64,000 nucleotides of DNA from JAJCZZ01 sp964569085 (GCA_964569085.1 CAZMTA010000002.1:124001-188000); one strand, 5' to 3'; positions 27,392 to 36,267 are shown, counted from the first letter of the stretch. A program made the numbers and translations. Notes: generated from the letters alone by a model not told the origin.

Positions 27392-29659
27392 ATGCTCCCT
27401 CGCCCGCTCATCCGGACGGCCCTCCCCGCGGCCGCCCTCCTGGTCCTTCTGACGTCGTGCGGCGAGGACGGTCCCACGGGCCCGGACCCCTCGGTCGTGG
27501 TGTCGGTCACGGTCAGCCCCGCCTCCGCCACCGTGCCCGAGGGCGGGACCGTCCAGCTCTCGGCCGCCGCGCTCAACGGGTTGGGCACCTCCGCCGTGGG
27601 GGCCACGGTCTCGTGGAGCTCGTCGGCGCCCGGCGTGGCCTCGGTGAGCGCGTCGGGTCTCGTGACCGGCGTGGCCCCGGGGACCGCCTCCATCACCGCC
27701 ACCGCCGGGGGGCGCTCCGCCGCGGCGGCCGTGACGGTGCTGCCGACCCCGCCCGCCGCGCCCACGGGGCTGGCCGGCGAAGCCCTCTCCGACACCTCGG
27801 TCCGCCTCTCGTGGACCGACGCCTCCGACGACGAGGCCGGCTTCGAGGTGGAGCGGGCCACCGTCACCGGCGGGAGCGCCGGACCCGCCGCCGTCGTGGC
27901 GACGGTCGGGACCGGGAGCACGTCCTTCACCGACGGCGGCCTGGAGCCCGCCACGACCTACCGCTACCGGGTGCGGGCCGTGAAGCCGGACACCGTGTCG
28001 GCGTGGGCCGGCCCGGTGGACGTCACGACGCGCTCGCCGCTGGCGGTGGAGGCCGGCACGCTGGCCACGGCCAGCCTGGGCAGCCCGTACGCCGACACCC
28101 TGGTCGCCACCGGGGGCGACGGCAGCTACGCCTGGGCCCTCACCGGCGGGGCGCTCCCGGGCGGGCTCACGCTGGCGGCGTCCGGGGTGGTCTCGGGCAC
28201 GCCCACGGAGCTGGGGACCTTCCCGTTCCAGGCCTCGGTCACCAGTGACGGCGCGACGGTGACCGGATCGTTCGAGGTCACCGTCACCGACGACGCCCCG
28301 ACGCTGGCCGTGGAGACCGCCACCCTCCCCTCGGGGACGGTGGGGCAGGACTACGCCGCGGCGCTCTCGGCCTCCGGCGGCGTGCCACCGGTCACCTGGT
28401 CCGTGGCGGCGGGCGCGCTGCCCCCGGGCGTGGTCCTCGACGGGGCCTCGGGGGAGCTCCTGGGCGAGCCCTCCCAGGCGGGCACCTTCGCCTTCACCGT
28501 CCAGGCCTCGTCCTCCGACGGGCAGGCGGCCACCGCGGACCTCTCGATCCAGGTCGTGCCCGGTCCCATCTCCGTCCTCACCACCCGGCTCCCCGCCGGG
28601 GAGGAGGGACGGCGGTATTCGGTGAGCCTGGCGGCCGAGGGCGGGGACGGCGTCACCTACGAATGGGCGGTGCAGGGAAGCCTGCCCTCGGGGCTGACCC
28701 TGGACCCCACCGGCGTGTTCGTGGGCACCCCGGCCGTGGACGGCAGCTTCGAGATCACCGTGCGCGTGACCAGCGGCGGGCGCACGCGGCTCCGGGACCT
28801 GATCCTGACCATCGTGCCCCCGGCGGCGCCGGGGTACCGCATCGACCTCGCCTACCTGACGCCCGTGAGCGCCCTCCACAAGGCGGCCTTCGAGAACGCC
28901 CGGGCCCGCTGGGCCTCCATCATCACCGAGGACGTGCCGGACCTGGCCCAGGCGCTCCCCGGGTGCGGCAACTTCCACCCGCCCACCGAGGCCTTCGTCG
29001 ACGACCTGATCATCTACGTCACGGTGGACTCCATCGACGGCCCCGCCGGCACGCTGGGCCAGGCCGGCCCCTGCTACTTCCGGGACTCGTGGCTGTCGCT
29101 GAGCGGAGCCATGACCTTCGACGAGGCGGACCTGGACAACCTGGCCGCCAACGGCCTCCTGGAGGAGGTGATCCTCCACGAGATGGGCCACGTGCTGGGG
29201 AGCGGCGTCACCTGGGAGGTGCAGGACCTGCTGGCCGGGGCCTGCCTGGAAGACCCCCGCTTCATCGGCCCGACGGCCGTCCAGGCCTTCCTGGACGCCG
29301 ACGGCAACCTCTACTCCGGGGAGCCGGTGCCGGTGGAGAACACCGGCACGCTGGACGACGGCTCCAACTGCTCCCACTGGCGCGAGAGCGTCATGGGGAC
29401 CGAGCTCATGACGCCCTTCCTCAACCTGGGGACCAATCCGTTGAGCGCCATCACCATCCAGTCCCTGGGCGACCAGGGCTACACCGTGGATGCCGGGCAG
29501 GCCGACGCCTACGTCCTGCCCAAGCCCGTTCCGGCCGGCGCTCCGGCCCGCCTGGACGGGGTCTTCCTCCACGACGACCTGCTCTCCATCCCACCGCTCC
29601 TGGTCCATCCCGACGGGCGCATCGAAGCGGTCTCCGGAGCCCTCGGGGGGCGGCGGTGA
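27392..29659 (+). CDS. Ig-domain lipoprotein with leishmanolysin-like (M8) metallopeptidase domain
   Basis: 755 residues. The signal peptide ends in lipobox Leu-Leu-Thr-Ser-Cys followed by Gly-Glu-Asp. Domains in order: a BIG2-like Ig domain (~32-115), a fibronectin type III domain (~118-210, DTSVRLSWTDAS to TTYRYRVRAV), three putative-Ig domains (~210-490, each with a LPxGL/LPPGV turn and G-x-P), and a C-terminal metallopeptidase region. The zinc site is HEMGH at 596-600, with a downstream SHWRESVMGTELMTP segment (His662) that matches the third ligand and Met-turn area of M8 peptidases. It probably degrades protein at the cell surface. The next gene overlaps by GTGA. Confidence 0.88.
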   Translation: MLPRPLIRTALPAAALLVLLTSCGEDGPTGPDPSVVVSVTVSPASATVPEGGTVQLSAAALNGLGTSAVGATVSWSSSAPGVASVSASGLVTGVAPGTASITATAGGRSAAAAVTVLPTPPAAPTGLAGEALSDTSVRLSWTDASDDEAGFEVERATVTGGSAGPAAVVATVGTGSTSFTDGGLEPATTYRYRVRAVKPDTVSAWAGPVDVTTRSPLAVEAGTLATASLGSPYADTLVATGGDGSYAWALTGGALPGGLTLAASGVVSGTPTELGTFPFQASVTSDGATVTGSFEVTVTDDAPTLAVETATLPSGTVGQDYAAALSASGGVPPVTWSVAAGALPPGVVLDGASGELLGEPSQAGTFAFTVQASSSDGQAATADLSIQVVPGPISVLTTRLPAGEEGRRYSVSLAAEGGDGVTYEWAVQGSLPSGLTLDPTGVFVGTPAVDGSFEITVRVTSGGRTRLRDLILTIVPPAAPGYRIDLAYLTPVSALHKAAFENARARWASIITEDVPDLAQALPGCGNFHPPTEAFVDDLIIYVTVDSIDGPAGTLGQAGPCYFRDSWLSLSGAMTFDEADLDNLAANGLLEEVILHEMGHVLGSGVTWEVQDLLAGACLEDPRFIGPTAVQAFLDADGNLYSGEPVPVENTGTLDDGSNCSHWRESVMGTELMTPFLNLGTNPLSAITIQSLGDQGYTVDAGQADAYVLPKPVPAGAPARLDGVFLHDDLLSIPPLLVHPDGRIEAVSGALGGRR

Positions 29660-30135
29660 CGCGCGCGGGGGTGGGCCGCGCGGCGGTCGTGGGCGTCCTG
29701 GCGGTCCTGGCGACGGCGTGCGGGCCCAAGCGGCCCGGGGAGCTGAAGCCCGGCGGGGAGCTCTGCTACCGCTTCGTGGAGGGGGAGGCGGCCTCCACGC
29801 TCCGCCTCCCCTGGGGGTTCGCCCTCTCCGGCGACTCCATTCCGGGCATGTCCGACCCGGGGGACCGCCTGGCCGCGGCGACGCTGGCCGAGGACGGCGT
29901 CCGCTCCGACGTCCCCTTCGGCGCGTGGCGACCCCTGGAGGGGGACTCGGTCCAGGTGGGTCCGGTGGTGACCGGGTCCCTGCAGCTCCGCCTGTCCGTC
30001 TCCGACTCGCTCCTCTCCGGCCAGGCCCGCCCCATCGGGGACGTGGCCGGCCCCGGCACGGACCGCGCCGCCCTGGAAAGCGTGACGGCCGCGACCGTCG
30101 CGTGCCCCGCCCGGGTCCCCGACGGGGGCTCCTGA
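29656..30135 (+). CDS. Small hypothetical lipoprotein
   Basis: 159 residues from GTG 29656, which overlaps the metallopeptidase stop (GTGA). The N-terminus has a short hydrophobic stretch and lipobox Leu-Ala-Thr-Ala-Cys at ~22, then GPKRPGELKPGGELCYRF. The mature protein has one more Cys pair member late (VACPAR). No family is recognised. Translation coupling suggests it acts with the Ig/M8 lipoprotein, perhaps as an assembly partner; this is inference. Confidence 0.7.
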   Translation: MTRAGVGRAAVVGVLAVLATACGPKRPGELKPGGELCYRFVEGEAASTLRLPWGFALSGDSIPGMSDPGDRLAAATLAEDGVRSDVPFGAWRPLEGDSVQVGPVVTGSLQLRLSVSDSLLSGQARPIGDVAGPGTDRAALESVTAATVACPARVPDGGS

Positions 30136-30156
30136 GGGGGGAACCTCCCGCCCCTC
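30134..30156 (+). terminator. Weak GC hairpin after the small lipoprotein gene
   Basis: Arms GAGGGG (30134-30139) and CCCCTC (30151-30156) flank an 11-base loop directly after the stop codon. A competing pairing of the G run with CCTCCC is possible. No T tract follows. Confidence 0.25.
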
Positions 30157-30205
30157 CCCCACCGTAGTACAGAGGACGGAGCCACACCTGGACCCGCGGG
30201 GGCCC

Positions 30206-30886
30206 ATGACGGACGCATCGCCACACGGGCTCAAGGCCCGGGAGCGCCGGCGCCGGGATCGGACGATCTGGCGCACGGGTCTCCTCGTGTCCGCGCTCCT
30301 GCACCTCCTCGTCTTCTTCCTGTGGCGGGGAGGCGTGGCCATCCCCGTGTCCCCCTTCGCCGCCGCGGGCCCCCGGGCCGGGGACGACCGGGCCGCCGAG
30401 GGGACGATGCAGGCGGTGAACGTGCGTCCTCCCGCGTCCCAGCCGGTCACGCCTCCTCCCCAGCCCGTGGAGGTGGCCGTGGAGGTCGAGCCCGTGGAGT
30501 TCGACGACGAGGCGGAGGTGGACCCCTCCGACCTTCTGGGCGACCGCCCCGGCGAGGCGGGGGACGAGGCCGGCCTCCCCGACGGCGAGGGCGAGGGCGC
30601 CGGCGGGGACGCCGCCGAGGGGGACAACCGGATCCGCCCGCCGTCGCCCCGGGGCATGATCATCCCGCCGGCCAACGACGAGCTTCGGGGCACCACGGTG
30701 GCCGTCTGGGTCTTCGTGGACGAGCGGGGGCGCGTGGTGCCCGACTCCACCCGCCTGGACCCGCCCACCCGGGACCGGGACTTCAACCGCCGCCTCATCC
30801 GCGAGGCCGCCGAGTGGGTCTTCCGGCCGGCCACCCGCGGGGGCGAGCCGGTGGCCAGCTGGTTCCCCTACGAGATCAGCATGTAA
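30206..30886 (+). CDS. TonB-like energy transducer
   Basis: 226 residues with a single inner-membrane helix near the N-terminus (~25-42, TGLLVSALLHLLVFFLW) preceded by many Arg residues, so the bulk is periplasmic. A Pro/Val/Glu-rich region follows (~75-100), then an acidic Gly/Asp/Glu linker and a C-terminal TonB-type fold (~165-226: TVAVWVFVDERGRV, REAAEWVFRPATRGGEPV). The linker is unusually acidic, where classical TonB has Pro-Lys repeats. It would couple proton-motive force to outer-membrane receptors, though none is encoded nearby. Confidence 0.82.
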   Translation: MTDASPHGLKARERRRRDRTIWRTGLLVSALLHLLVFFLWRGGVAIPVSPFAAAGPRAGDDRAAEGTMQAVNVRPPASQPVTPPPQPVEVAVEVEPVEFDDEAEVDPSDLLGDRPGEAGDEAGLPDGEGEGAGGDAAEGDNRIRPPSPRGMIIPPANDELRGTTVAVWVFVDERGRVVPDSTRLDPPTRDRDFNRRLIREAAEWVFRPATRGGEPVASWFPYEISM

Positions 30887-30960
30887 GCCGCCTCCCCGAC
30901 GGTCCTCCGTGGCACGACCCCTGCAGCAGGAGGGGGTACATCCGCTTCAAGGAGGGACCC

Positions 30961-31236
30961 ATGAAGCTCGACGAATTCGGGGAGCCGATCCGCTCCCCCG
31001 ATGGACCTTTTTCAAAGGCACATGTCGTCTGCAGACGGACCCGCCAGGGGCTGGGGGAGATCAAGCAGGTCCTGCGCGACGAAGCGGGGCGGCCCCGCTT
31101 CTTCGAGCTCGAGACCTCCGACGGTCGCACCGTGCTCTTCGCCGCCGACCAGGTGGAGCCCGACCCCGACAAGGGGATCGTCTGGGCGTTGAACTGGGCC
31201 GAGTCCCGAGAGGGGGACGACGAGGACGACGGATGA
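30961..31236 (+). CDS. Small PRC-barrel-like protein
   Basis: 91 residues with a strong ribosome binding site (AAGGAGGG at 30950-30957). The middle, from GLGEIKQVLRDEAG through RFFELETSDGRTVLFAADQVEPD, has the strand pattern of a PRC barrel, a small beta domain used in RNA processing and signalling. The C-terminus is acidic (GDDEDDG). It is a single soluble domain with no recognised partner. The family call is by pattern only. Confidence 0.68.
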   Translation: MKLDEFGEPIRSPDGPFSKAHVVCRRTRQGLGEIKQVLRDEAGRPRFFELETSDGRTVLFAADQVEPDPDKGIVWALNWAESREGDDEDDG

Positions 31237-31284
31237 GGGGAGACCGACTTCCGGGCGCGCGTCCGGAGGCTGTCACGGTTCACG

Positions 31285-31312
31285 TTGACATGGGCCCGGT
31301 ACCGGGCACACT
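31285..31312 (+). promoter_or_regulatory. Candidate promoter with a 14-bp palindrome in the spacer
   Basis: TTGACA, a perfect -35, lies at 31285-31290. A weak -10-like CACACT is at 31307-31312 after 16 bp. The spacer contains the perfect palindrome GCCCGGTACCGGGC (31294-31307), placed where a repressor would block polymerase. The response regulator gene starts 35 bp downstream at 31348. The -10 is poor, so this is a candidate only. Confidence 0.42.
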
Positions 31313-31347
31313 GTGATGACACAGGCCCCCCAGCTTGGTCCCGCCCC

Positions 31348-31794
31348 ATGAACAAGGCCATCCTCCTCGTCGAGGACAACGAAAACGACGAGATCCTGAC
31401 CGTGCGCGCTCTGAAGAAGAGCCGCGTGGCCAACCACGTCCACGTCGCCCGTGACGGCGTGGAGGCGTTGGACTATCTGTTCGGCCCCGGCGCGGAGAGC
31501 CGCGAGCTCCCGCAGCTGGTCCTCCTGGACCTCCAGCTCCCCCGGGTGGACGGCATCGAGGTCCTCCGCCGCATCCGGGAGGAGAAGCGGACCCGGCACC
31601 TTCCCGTGGTGGTCCTGACCTCGTCCGACGAGGCCCGCGACCGGTCGGTCACGTACGGGCTCGGCGTGAACAGCTACGTGCGCAAGCCCGTCGAGTCCCA
31701 GGCCTTCTACGAGGCCGTGGAAGAGCTCGGCCTGTACTGGCTCGTCCTGAACCTCCCGGCTCCGGAGATCGAGCGCTCCGGCGACCGTGGCTGA
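31348..31794 (+). CDS. Single-domain response regulator (CheY/Rcp1-type)
   Basis: 148 residues, one receiver domain: acidic pocket Glu9-Asp10-Asn11, phospho-acceptor Asp61 in LLDLQLPRVDG, Thr in VVLTSSDEA, and Lys in VRKPV. The insertion around residues 44-56 and the form YxxxPV are typical of Rcp1-like receivers that serve phytochrome-type or PAS kinases. No output domain. The downstream kinase starts inside this gene (8-bp overlap), so the pair is co-translated and probably functionally linked. Confidence 0.93.
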   Translation: MNKAILLVEDNENDEILTVRALKKSRVANHVHVARDGVEALDYLFGPGAESRELPQLVLLDLQLPRVDGIEVLRRIREEKRTRHLPVVVLTSSDEARDRSVTYGLGVNSYVRKPVESQAFYEAVEELGLYWLVLNLPAPEIERSGDRG

Positions 31795-33697
31795 GCCCCT
31801 CTCCGTCCTTCTCGTCGAGGACTCTCCCGACGACGCCCGCCTCCTCGAGCGGGCCCTGCGGGGCGGGGGGCTCGACGCCGTCGTCACCCGGGTCGAGACC
31901 GCCGCCGAGATGGCCGCGGCCCTGGACGAGCGGTCGTGGCACGTGGTCCTCGCCGACTATTCGCTCCCGGGCTTCGGGGCCATGCCGGCGCTCGAGCTCC
32001 TCCGGGCCAGCGGCCTGGACATCCCCTTCATCGTCGTGTCCGGCGCCATCGGGGAGGAGCGTGCGGTCCAGATCCTCCAGGCCGGGGCCCGGGATTTCCT
32101 CCTCAAGGACCGTCTGGCCCGTCTCGCCCCGGTGGTGCGGCGGGAGCTGCGCGAGGCGCGCATCCGGCGGGAGCGCGACCAGGCCGCGGAGCTCCTCGAG
32201 CGTGAGCGGGCCCGTCACTCGGCGCTCATCCGCAACGCCAGCGATTCCTTCTGGGTCCTGGACGCCGACGGGACCGTCCGCTTCAGCAGCCCCTCGGTGG
32301 CGGAGCTCCTGGGGCGGAGCACCGAGGAGCTCCTCGGCTCGAGCCTCCTGACGCACGTCCACGAGCCGGACCGGAAGCGCGTCCAGGAGCTCCTGGAGCG
32401 GACAGCCGCCGGCGGGCCGGGCGTGCAGCGGATGGAGTACCGGCTCCGGACGGCGGACGGGGAGGTGCGACACGTGGAGAGCGTGGCCCGGGACCTGGTG
32501 GACGCCGCGGCGGTCCGGGGAATCGTGGTCAACACCCGCGACATCACCGAGCGGAAGGATCTCGAGGAGAAGCTCCGGCAGTCCCAGAAGATGGAGGCCA
32601 TCGGAAAGCTCGCCGGGGGCATCGCCCACGACTTCAACAACCTCCTCACGGTCATCATCGGGAACGGCGAGATGACCCGGGCCGATCTGGAGGCCGCCGG
32701 CCTGGCCACCCGGGACGCCGATCAGCTCCTCGAGGCCGCGGTCCGGGCGGCCGCCCTCACACGCCAGCTCCTGGCCTTCAGCCGGCAGCAGGTGCTCCAA
32801 CCCCGGATCGTCGACGTCCGCTCCGTGGTGCAGAAGATGGTGGACATGCTCGACCGGATCATGGGCGACGACGTTTCCCTGCGCCTGATCGTTCCCGACG
32901 AGGCCTGCCCGGCCCGGGTGGATCCGGTGCAGCTCGAGCAGGTGATCATGAACCTGGCGGTGAACGCCCGGGAGGTGCTGCTGGAGGGCGGGCGGGTCGA
33001 GGTGGAGGTCGACGAGGTCCAGCTCGAGGAGGACGCCGAGCTGCCCGACGGCCACTACGTCCGCCTGTGCGTGCGGGACGACGGGCCCGGCATGACCGAG
33101 CAGGTGCGGCGCCGCATCTTCGAGCCCTTCTTCAGCACCAAGGAGGAGGGTACGGGCCTGGGGCTCGCCACGGTCTACGGGATCGTCCACCAGAGCGGGG
33201 GGAAGATCCAGGTGGACTCGACGCCGGGGGCGGGCACGACCTTCCACGTCCTCCTCCCGGGGAGCGACGAAGTGCCGGCGGGCACCTCGGAGGCGAGGAC
33301 GGTCGCCGGCGCGGCCCAGGGCCCCCTCCGTCGGGTGCTGCTGGTGGAGGACGACCCCTCCGTCCGTGAGGTGGCCGCCCGGATCCTCGACCGCTCGGGG
33401 CTGGAGGTGGTGGCGGTGGATTCGGGCACGGAGGCCCTGGAGCGCCTGGACCGGGGAGACGAGGTGGATCTCCTGGTGACCGATCTCGTCATGCCCGAGA
33501 TGTCGGGCGGCGAGGTCGCCCGTCGCGCGCGCTCGCTCAGGCCCGAGCTATCGGTGCTCTTCATGTCCGGGTACTCCGGGGACGAGGTGCTCACCGGGCG
33601 GGAGGTGCCCGAAGGCACGGGCTTCCTCCAGAAGCCCTTCACCGCCCAGGAGCTGCTGGGACGCGTACGGTCGTTGCTGAACGGGAACGGAGGGTGA
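31787..33697 (+). CDS. Hybrid sensor histidine kinase (REC-PAS-HK-REC)
   Basis: 636 residues from GTG 31787. An N-terminal receiver (Asp57 in LADYSLPG), a PAS domain (~140-255, NASDSFWVLDADG), the dimerisation/phospho-acceptor helix with His281 in GGIAHDFNN, the HATPase domain (N box NLAVNAREVL, DDGPGM, GTGLGLATVYG), and a C-terminal receiver with Asp566 in VTDLVMPEMSG. No membrane segment, so it senses a cytoplasmic or diffusible signal. Two receivers plus the upstream stand-alone receiver suggest a phosphorelay. The stop overlaps the next kinase start (GTGA). Confidence 0.95.
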   Translation: MAEPLSVLLVEDSPDDARLLERALRGGGLDAVVTRVETAAEMAAALDERSWHVVLADYSLPGFGAMPALELLRASGLDIPFIVVSGAIGEERAVQILQAGARDFLLKDRLARLAPVVRRELREARIRRERDQAAELLERERARHSALIRNASDSFWVLDADGTVRFSSPSVAELLGRSTEELLGSSLLTHVHEPDRKRVQELLERTAAGGPGVQRMEYRLRTADGEVRHVESVARDLVDAAAVRGIVVNTRDITERKDLEEKLRQSQKMEAIGKLAGGIAHDFNNLLTVIIGNGEMTRADLEAAGLATRDADQLLEAAVRAAALTRQLLAFSRQQVLQPRIVDVRSVVQKMVDMLDRIMGDDVSLRLIVPDEACPARVDPVQLEQVIMNLAVNAREVLLEGGRVEVEVDEVQLEEDAELPDGHYVRLCVRDDGPGMTEQVRRRIFEPFFSTKEEGTGLGLATVYGIVHQSGGKIQVDSTPGAGTTFHVLLPGSDEVPAGTSEARTVAGAAQGPLRRVLLVEDDPSVREVAARILDRSGLEVVAVDSGTEALERLDRGDEVDLLVTDLVMPEMSGGEVARRARSLRPELSVLFMSGYSGDEVLTGREVPEGTGFLQKPFTAQELLGRVRSLLNGNGG

Positions 33698-34938
33698 GTC
33701 CGGATCGCGGACGGGTCCCCGAGCCTCCGGTGCGAGGGCCCGCCCGCGAGCGCCTCCTCCTCCGGGAGGAGCAGCTTTGGCTGATCCAGCAGATGGCCCC
33801 CATCGGCATCGCCATGGTGGAGCTGGACGGGACCTTCGCCAGCGTGAATCCCGCGCTCTGCCGCATCCTGGGAATGGACGCGGAGGATCTGGTGGGCCGG
33901 ACCTTCCAGGAGATCACCCACCCCGACGACCTGGACCGGGACCTCGCCTACGTCCGACAGCTCCTGGCCGGCGAGATCGAGACGTACGAGATGGAGAAGC
34001 GCTACTTCCACGCCGACGGCCACACGGTGTGGATCCATCTGACCGGGTCCCTTCTCCGGCAGGTGGACGGGAGCCCCCTCCAGTTCGTGGCCCACATACG
34101 GGACATCTCCGGGGAGCGCCGCCAGCGCCTGGTGCTGGAGCGGGAAGTGGAGGACCGGACCGCGGAGCTGCGGACCGCCAACGAGGAGCTCCAGGCCTTC
34201 GCCTACTCCGTCTCCCACGACCTCCGGGCTCCGCTCCGGGCGCTGGACGGCTTCAGCCAGGCCCTCCGCGAGGACTACGGAGACGTCCTGGAGGGGGACG
34301 GGCAGGACTTCCTCCGCCGCATCGAATCCAACGTGCAGCGGATGGCGGGGCTCATCGACGACATGCTCAAGCTCTCCCGGGTGTCCCGCCAGGTGATGGA
34401 GATCGAGCCCGTGGACCTCGCGGAGCTGGCCCGGGACCTGATCCGGGAGCTCAGGGAGCTCCACCCGGAGCGGGAGGTGCGGGTGGTCGTTCCGGAGAGC
34501 CTCCCGGCCCACGGGGACCCGGACCTGGTCCGGATCCTACTCTGGAACCTCCTGGACAACGCCTGGAAGTTCACCCGGAACGAGACGGAGCCGCTGGTGG
34601 AGCTGCACGCGGGGTCGGGGCCCGAGGGGGAGCCCGGCTGGGTCGTGGAGGACAACGGCGCCGGCTTCGACATGGCGTACGCCGACAAGCTCTTCCAGGC
34701 GTTCCAGAGGCTCCACCTGGAGCGGGACTTCGAGGGCACCGGGGTGGGCCTGGCCACGGTGGCGCGCATCGCTCGTCGACACGGCGGGTCGGTCCACGCC
34801 GAGGGCAAGCCCGGCGAGGGCGCGCGGATCTGGTTCTCCCTCGGGCGGTCGCCCGAGGAAGGGGGGGGAGTGGCGGGACCGGGGGCGGTCAGCCCGTCCT
34901 CGCCTCCACCACTTCCGCCCGCACCATGGCCGCGGTGA
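33694..34938 (+). CDS. PAS-domain sensor histidine kinase
   Basis: 414 residues from GTG 33694, overlapping the upstream kinase stop. A single PAS domain (~28-140, IGIAMVELDGTFASVNPALC) with a following PAC-like segment, a coiled linker (EVEDRTAELRTANEEL), then the phytochrome-type histidine box with His175 in YSVSHDLRAPLRALDG. The ATPase motifs NLLDNAWKFT, VEDNGAGFDM and GTGVGLATVARI are present. No receiver is attached, so the Rcp1-like regulator upstream is its natural partner. The last ~50 bp, coding a proline-rich tail, overlap the convergent MFS gene. Confidence 0.93.
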   Translation: MSPDRGRVPEPPVRGPARERLLLREEQLWLIQQMAPIGIAMVELDGTFASVNPALCRILGMDAEDLVGRTFQEITHPDDLDRDLAYVRQLLAGEIETYEMEKRYFHADGHTVWIHLTGSLLRQVDGSPLQFVAHIRDISGERRQRLVLEREVEDRTAELRTANEELQAFAYSVSHDLRAPLRALDGFSQALREDYGDVLEGDGQDFLRRIESNVQRMAGLIDDMLKLSRVSRQVMEIEPVDLAELARDLIRELRELHPEREVRVVVPESLPAHGDPDLVRILLWNLLDNAWKFTRNETEPLVELHAGSGPEGEPGWVVEDNGAGFDMAYADKLFQAFQRLHLERDFEGTGVGLATVARIARRHGGSVHAEGKPGEGARIWFSLGRSPEEGGGVAGPGAVSPSSPPPLPPAPWPR

Positions 34939-36151
34939 GCAGCGCCAGCCCCGCCCCGAAGGAGAAGGGGACGAGGTAGCCCAGCCCCACCAGGAAGCCC
35001 GCCACGAGCTGGCCGCTGGACAGTCCCAGGCCGAAGGACATGGTGAGCACCGCGAGCTGGAAGCCGGACTGGCCGCGGTGGGCGTGGTCCCCGGCCAGCG
35101 CCAGGGCCGGCGCGAAGACCATGGCGCCGGAGAGGCCCTGGGCCACCCGGGCGAAGAGCATCTCCCAGGGGGTGCCGGCGAGCCCCTGGACGAAGGTGGT
35201 CGGGACGAGCAGGAGCAGCCCCCAGAAGACGAAGGGCTTCCGGCCCCAGCGGTCGCTGAGCCGCCCCACCACCGGCTGCACCGCCGCCACCGAGAAGATG
35301 AAGACCCCGAACTGGATCCCGAACCACCGGGCGTCCTGACCCAGGTGGCGGTTCACCTCGGCCTCGATGGGGGCCAGGAGCGCGATGCAGGTCGCCATGA
35401 CGAAGGTCGCGATCCCCAGCGCCAGGATCGTGTGGATCCGCCGTCCGCTCCCGGGCGGCGCCCGGAAGGGGATCTCCACCTTGCGGTCCCGCTCGCGCAC
35501 CACGTCCGGGTCGCGCACCATGACGGCCACCAGCGCGCTGCTCACCAGGGCCGCGGCCGCCGCGATGAGGAAGGCGGCGTCGAAGCCGTCCAGCGTGAGG
35601 CCGCCCACCGTGTACGGTCCGCCCTCCACCACGAAGCCCGCCACGAAGGGTCCGGACCCGAAGCCGACGAGGCGCAGGGCGTTGTAGCTGCCCATGTTGC
35701 CTCCCCGGTTGGCGCCCGACGAGAGCTCGTTCACCAAGGCCACCGAGGCCGTCACGGTGAACGCCACGGTCAGCCCCTGGGCCAGGCGGATGAAGAGGAG
35801 GTCCCAGGTGCCGTCGGCCAGGAGGTAGAGCAGGTTCAGCCCGGCGATGGCCAGCAGCCCTCCGAGCACGAAGACCTTCCGCTTCCCGGTCCGGTCCGAC
35901 GTCCGCCCGGCGAAGGGCTGGAGGAGGGCGTTGGCCACGCCGAAGACGGCCAGGATGACCCCCGCGGTGGCGGACTCGGAGAGACCGAGGAGCGTGCCCT
36001 CCGCGCCCAGGTCCGCCACGAAGAGCGGCAGCACCACCACCAGGAAGGAGTTGGCCACCGCGTCCGCCATCCGGGCCGTTCCCAGGGCGAGGACGGGCCG
36101 GGCCACGGAGGAGGGATCCTGGGGGTCGGGCACGTCGGCGGAATCGGGCAC
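34889..36151 (-). CDS. Major facilitator superfamily transporter
   Basis: 420 residues from GTG 36151 with twelve predicted helices. Motif A occurs after helix 2 (GRTSDRTGKRKVF) and its counterpart in the second half (GRLSDRWGRKPF). The profile resembles drug/metabolite efflux carriers of the DHA1 type; the substrate is not readable. It converges with and overlaps the end of the PAS kinase gene by 50 bp. It diverges from the TolB/TPR gene with about 115 bp between starts. Confidence 0.9.
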   Translation of the reverse strand: MPDSADVPDPQDPSSVARPVLALGTARMADAVANSFLVVVLPLFVADLGAEGTLLGLSESATAGVILAVFGVANALLQPFAGRTSDRTGKRKVFVLGGLLAIAGLNLLYLLADGTWDLLFIRLAQGLTVAFTVTASVALVNELSSGANRGGNMGSYNALRLVGFGSGPFVAGFVVEGGPYTVGGLTLDGFDAAFLIAAAAALVSSALVAVMVRDPDVVRERDRKVEIPFRAPPGSGRRIHTILALGIATFVMATCIALLAPIEAEVNRHLGQDARWFGIQFGVFIFSVAAVQPVVGRLSDRWGRKPFVFWGLLLLVPTTFVQGLAGTPWEMLFARVAQGLSGAMVFAPALALAGDHAHRGQSGFQLAVLTMSFGLGLSSGQLVAGFLVGLGYLVPFSFGAGLALLTAAMVRAEVVEARTG

Positions 36152-36267
36152 GGCGTCGGGCTACCCGGCCTCCCCCGGGGCGGTTCCTGCGGCAGGTTGC
36201 ACGCACGGGCGACCCCGACGAGTCTAGGTGGCTCGCCCCCCTGCCGACCCGCGCCCTCCCCGACGCC

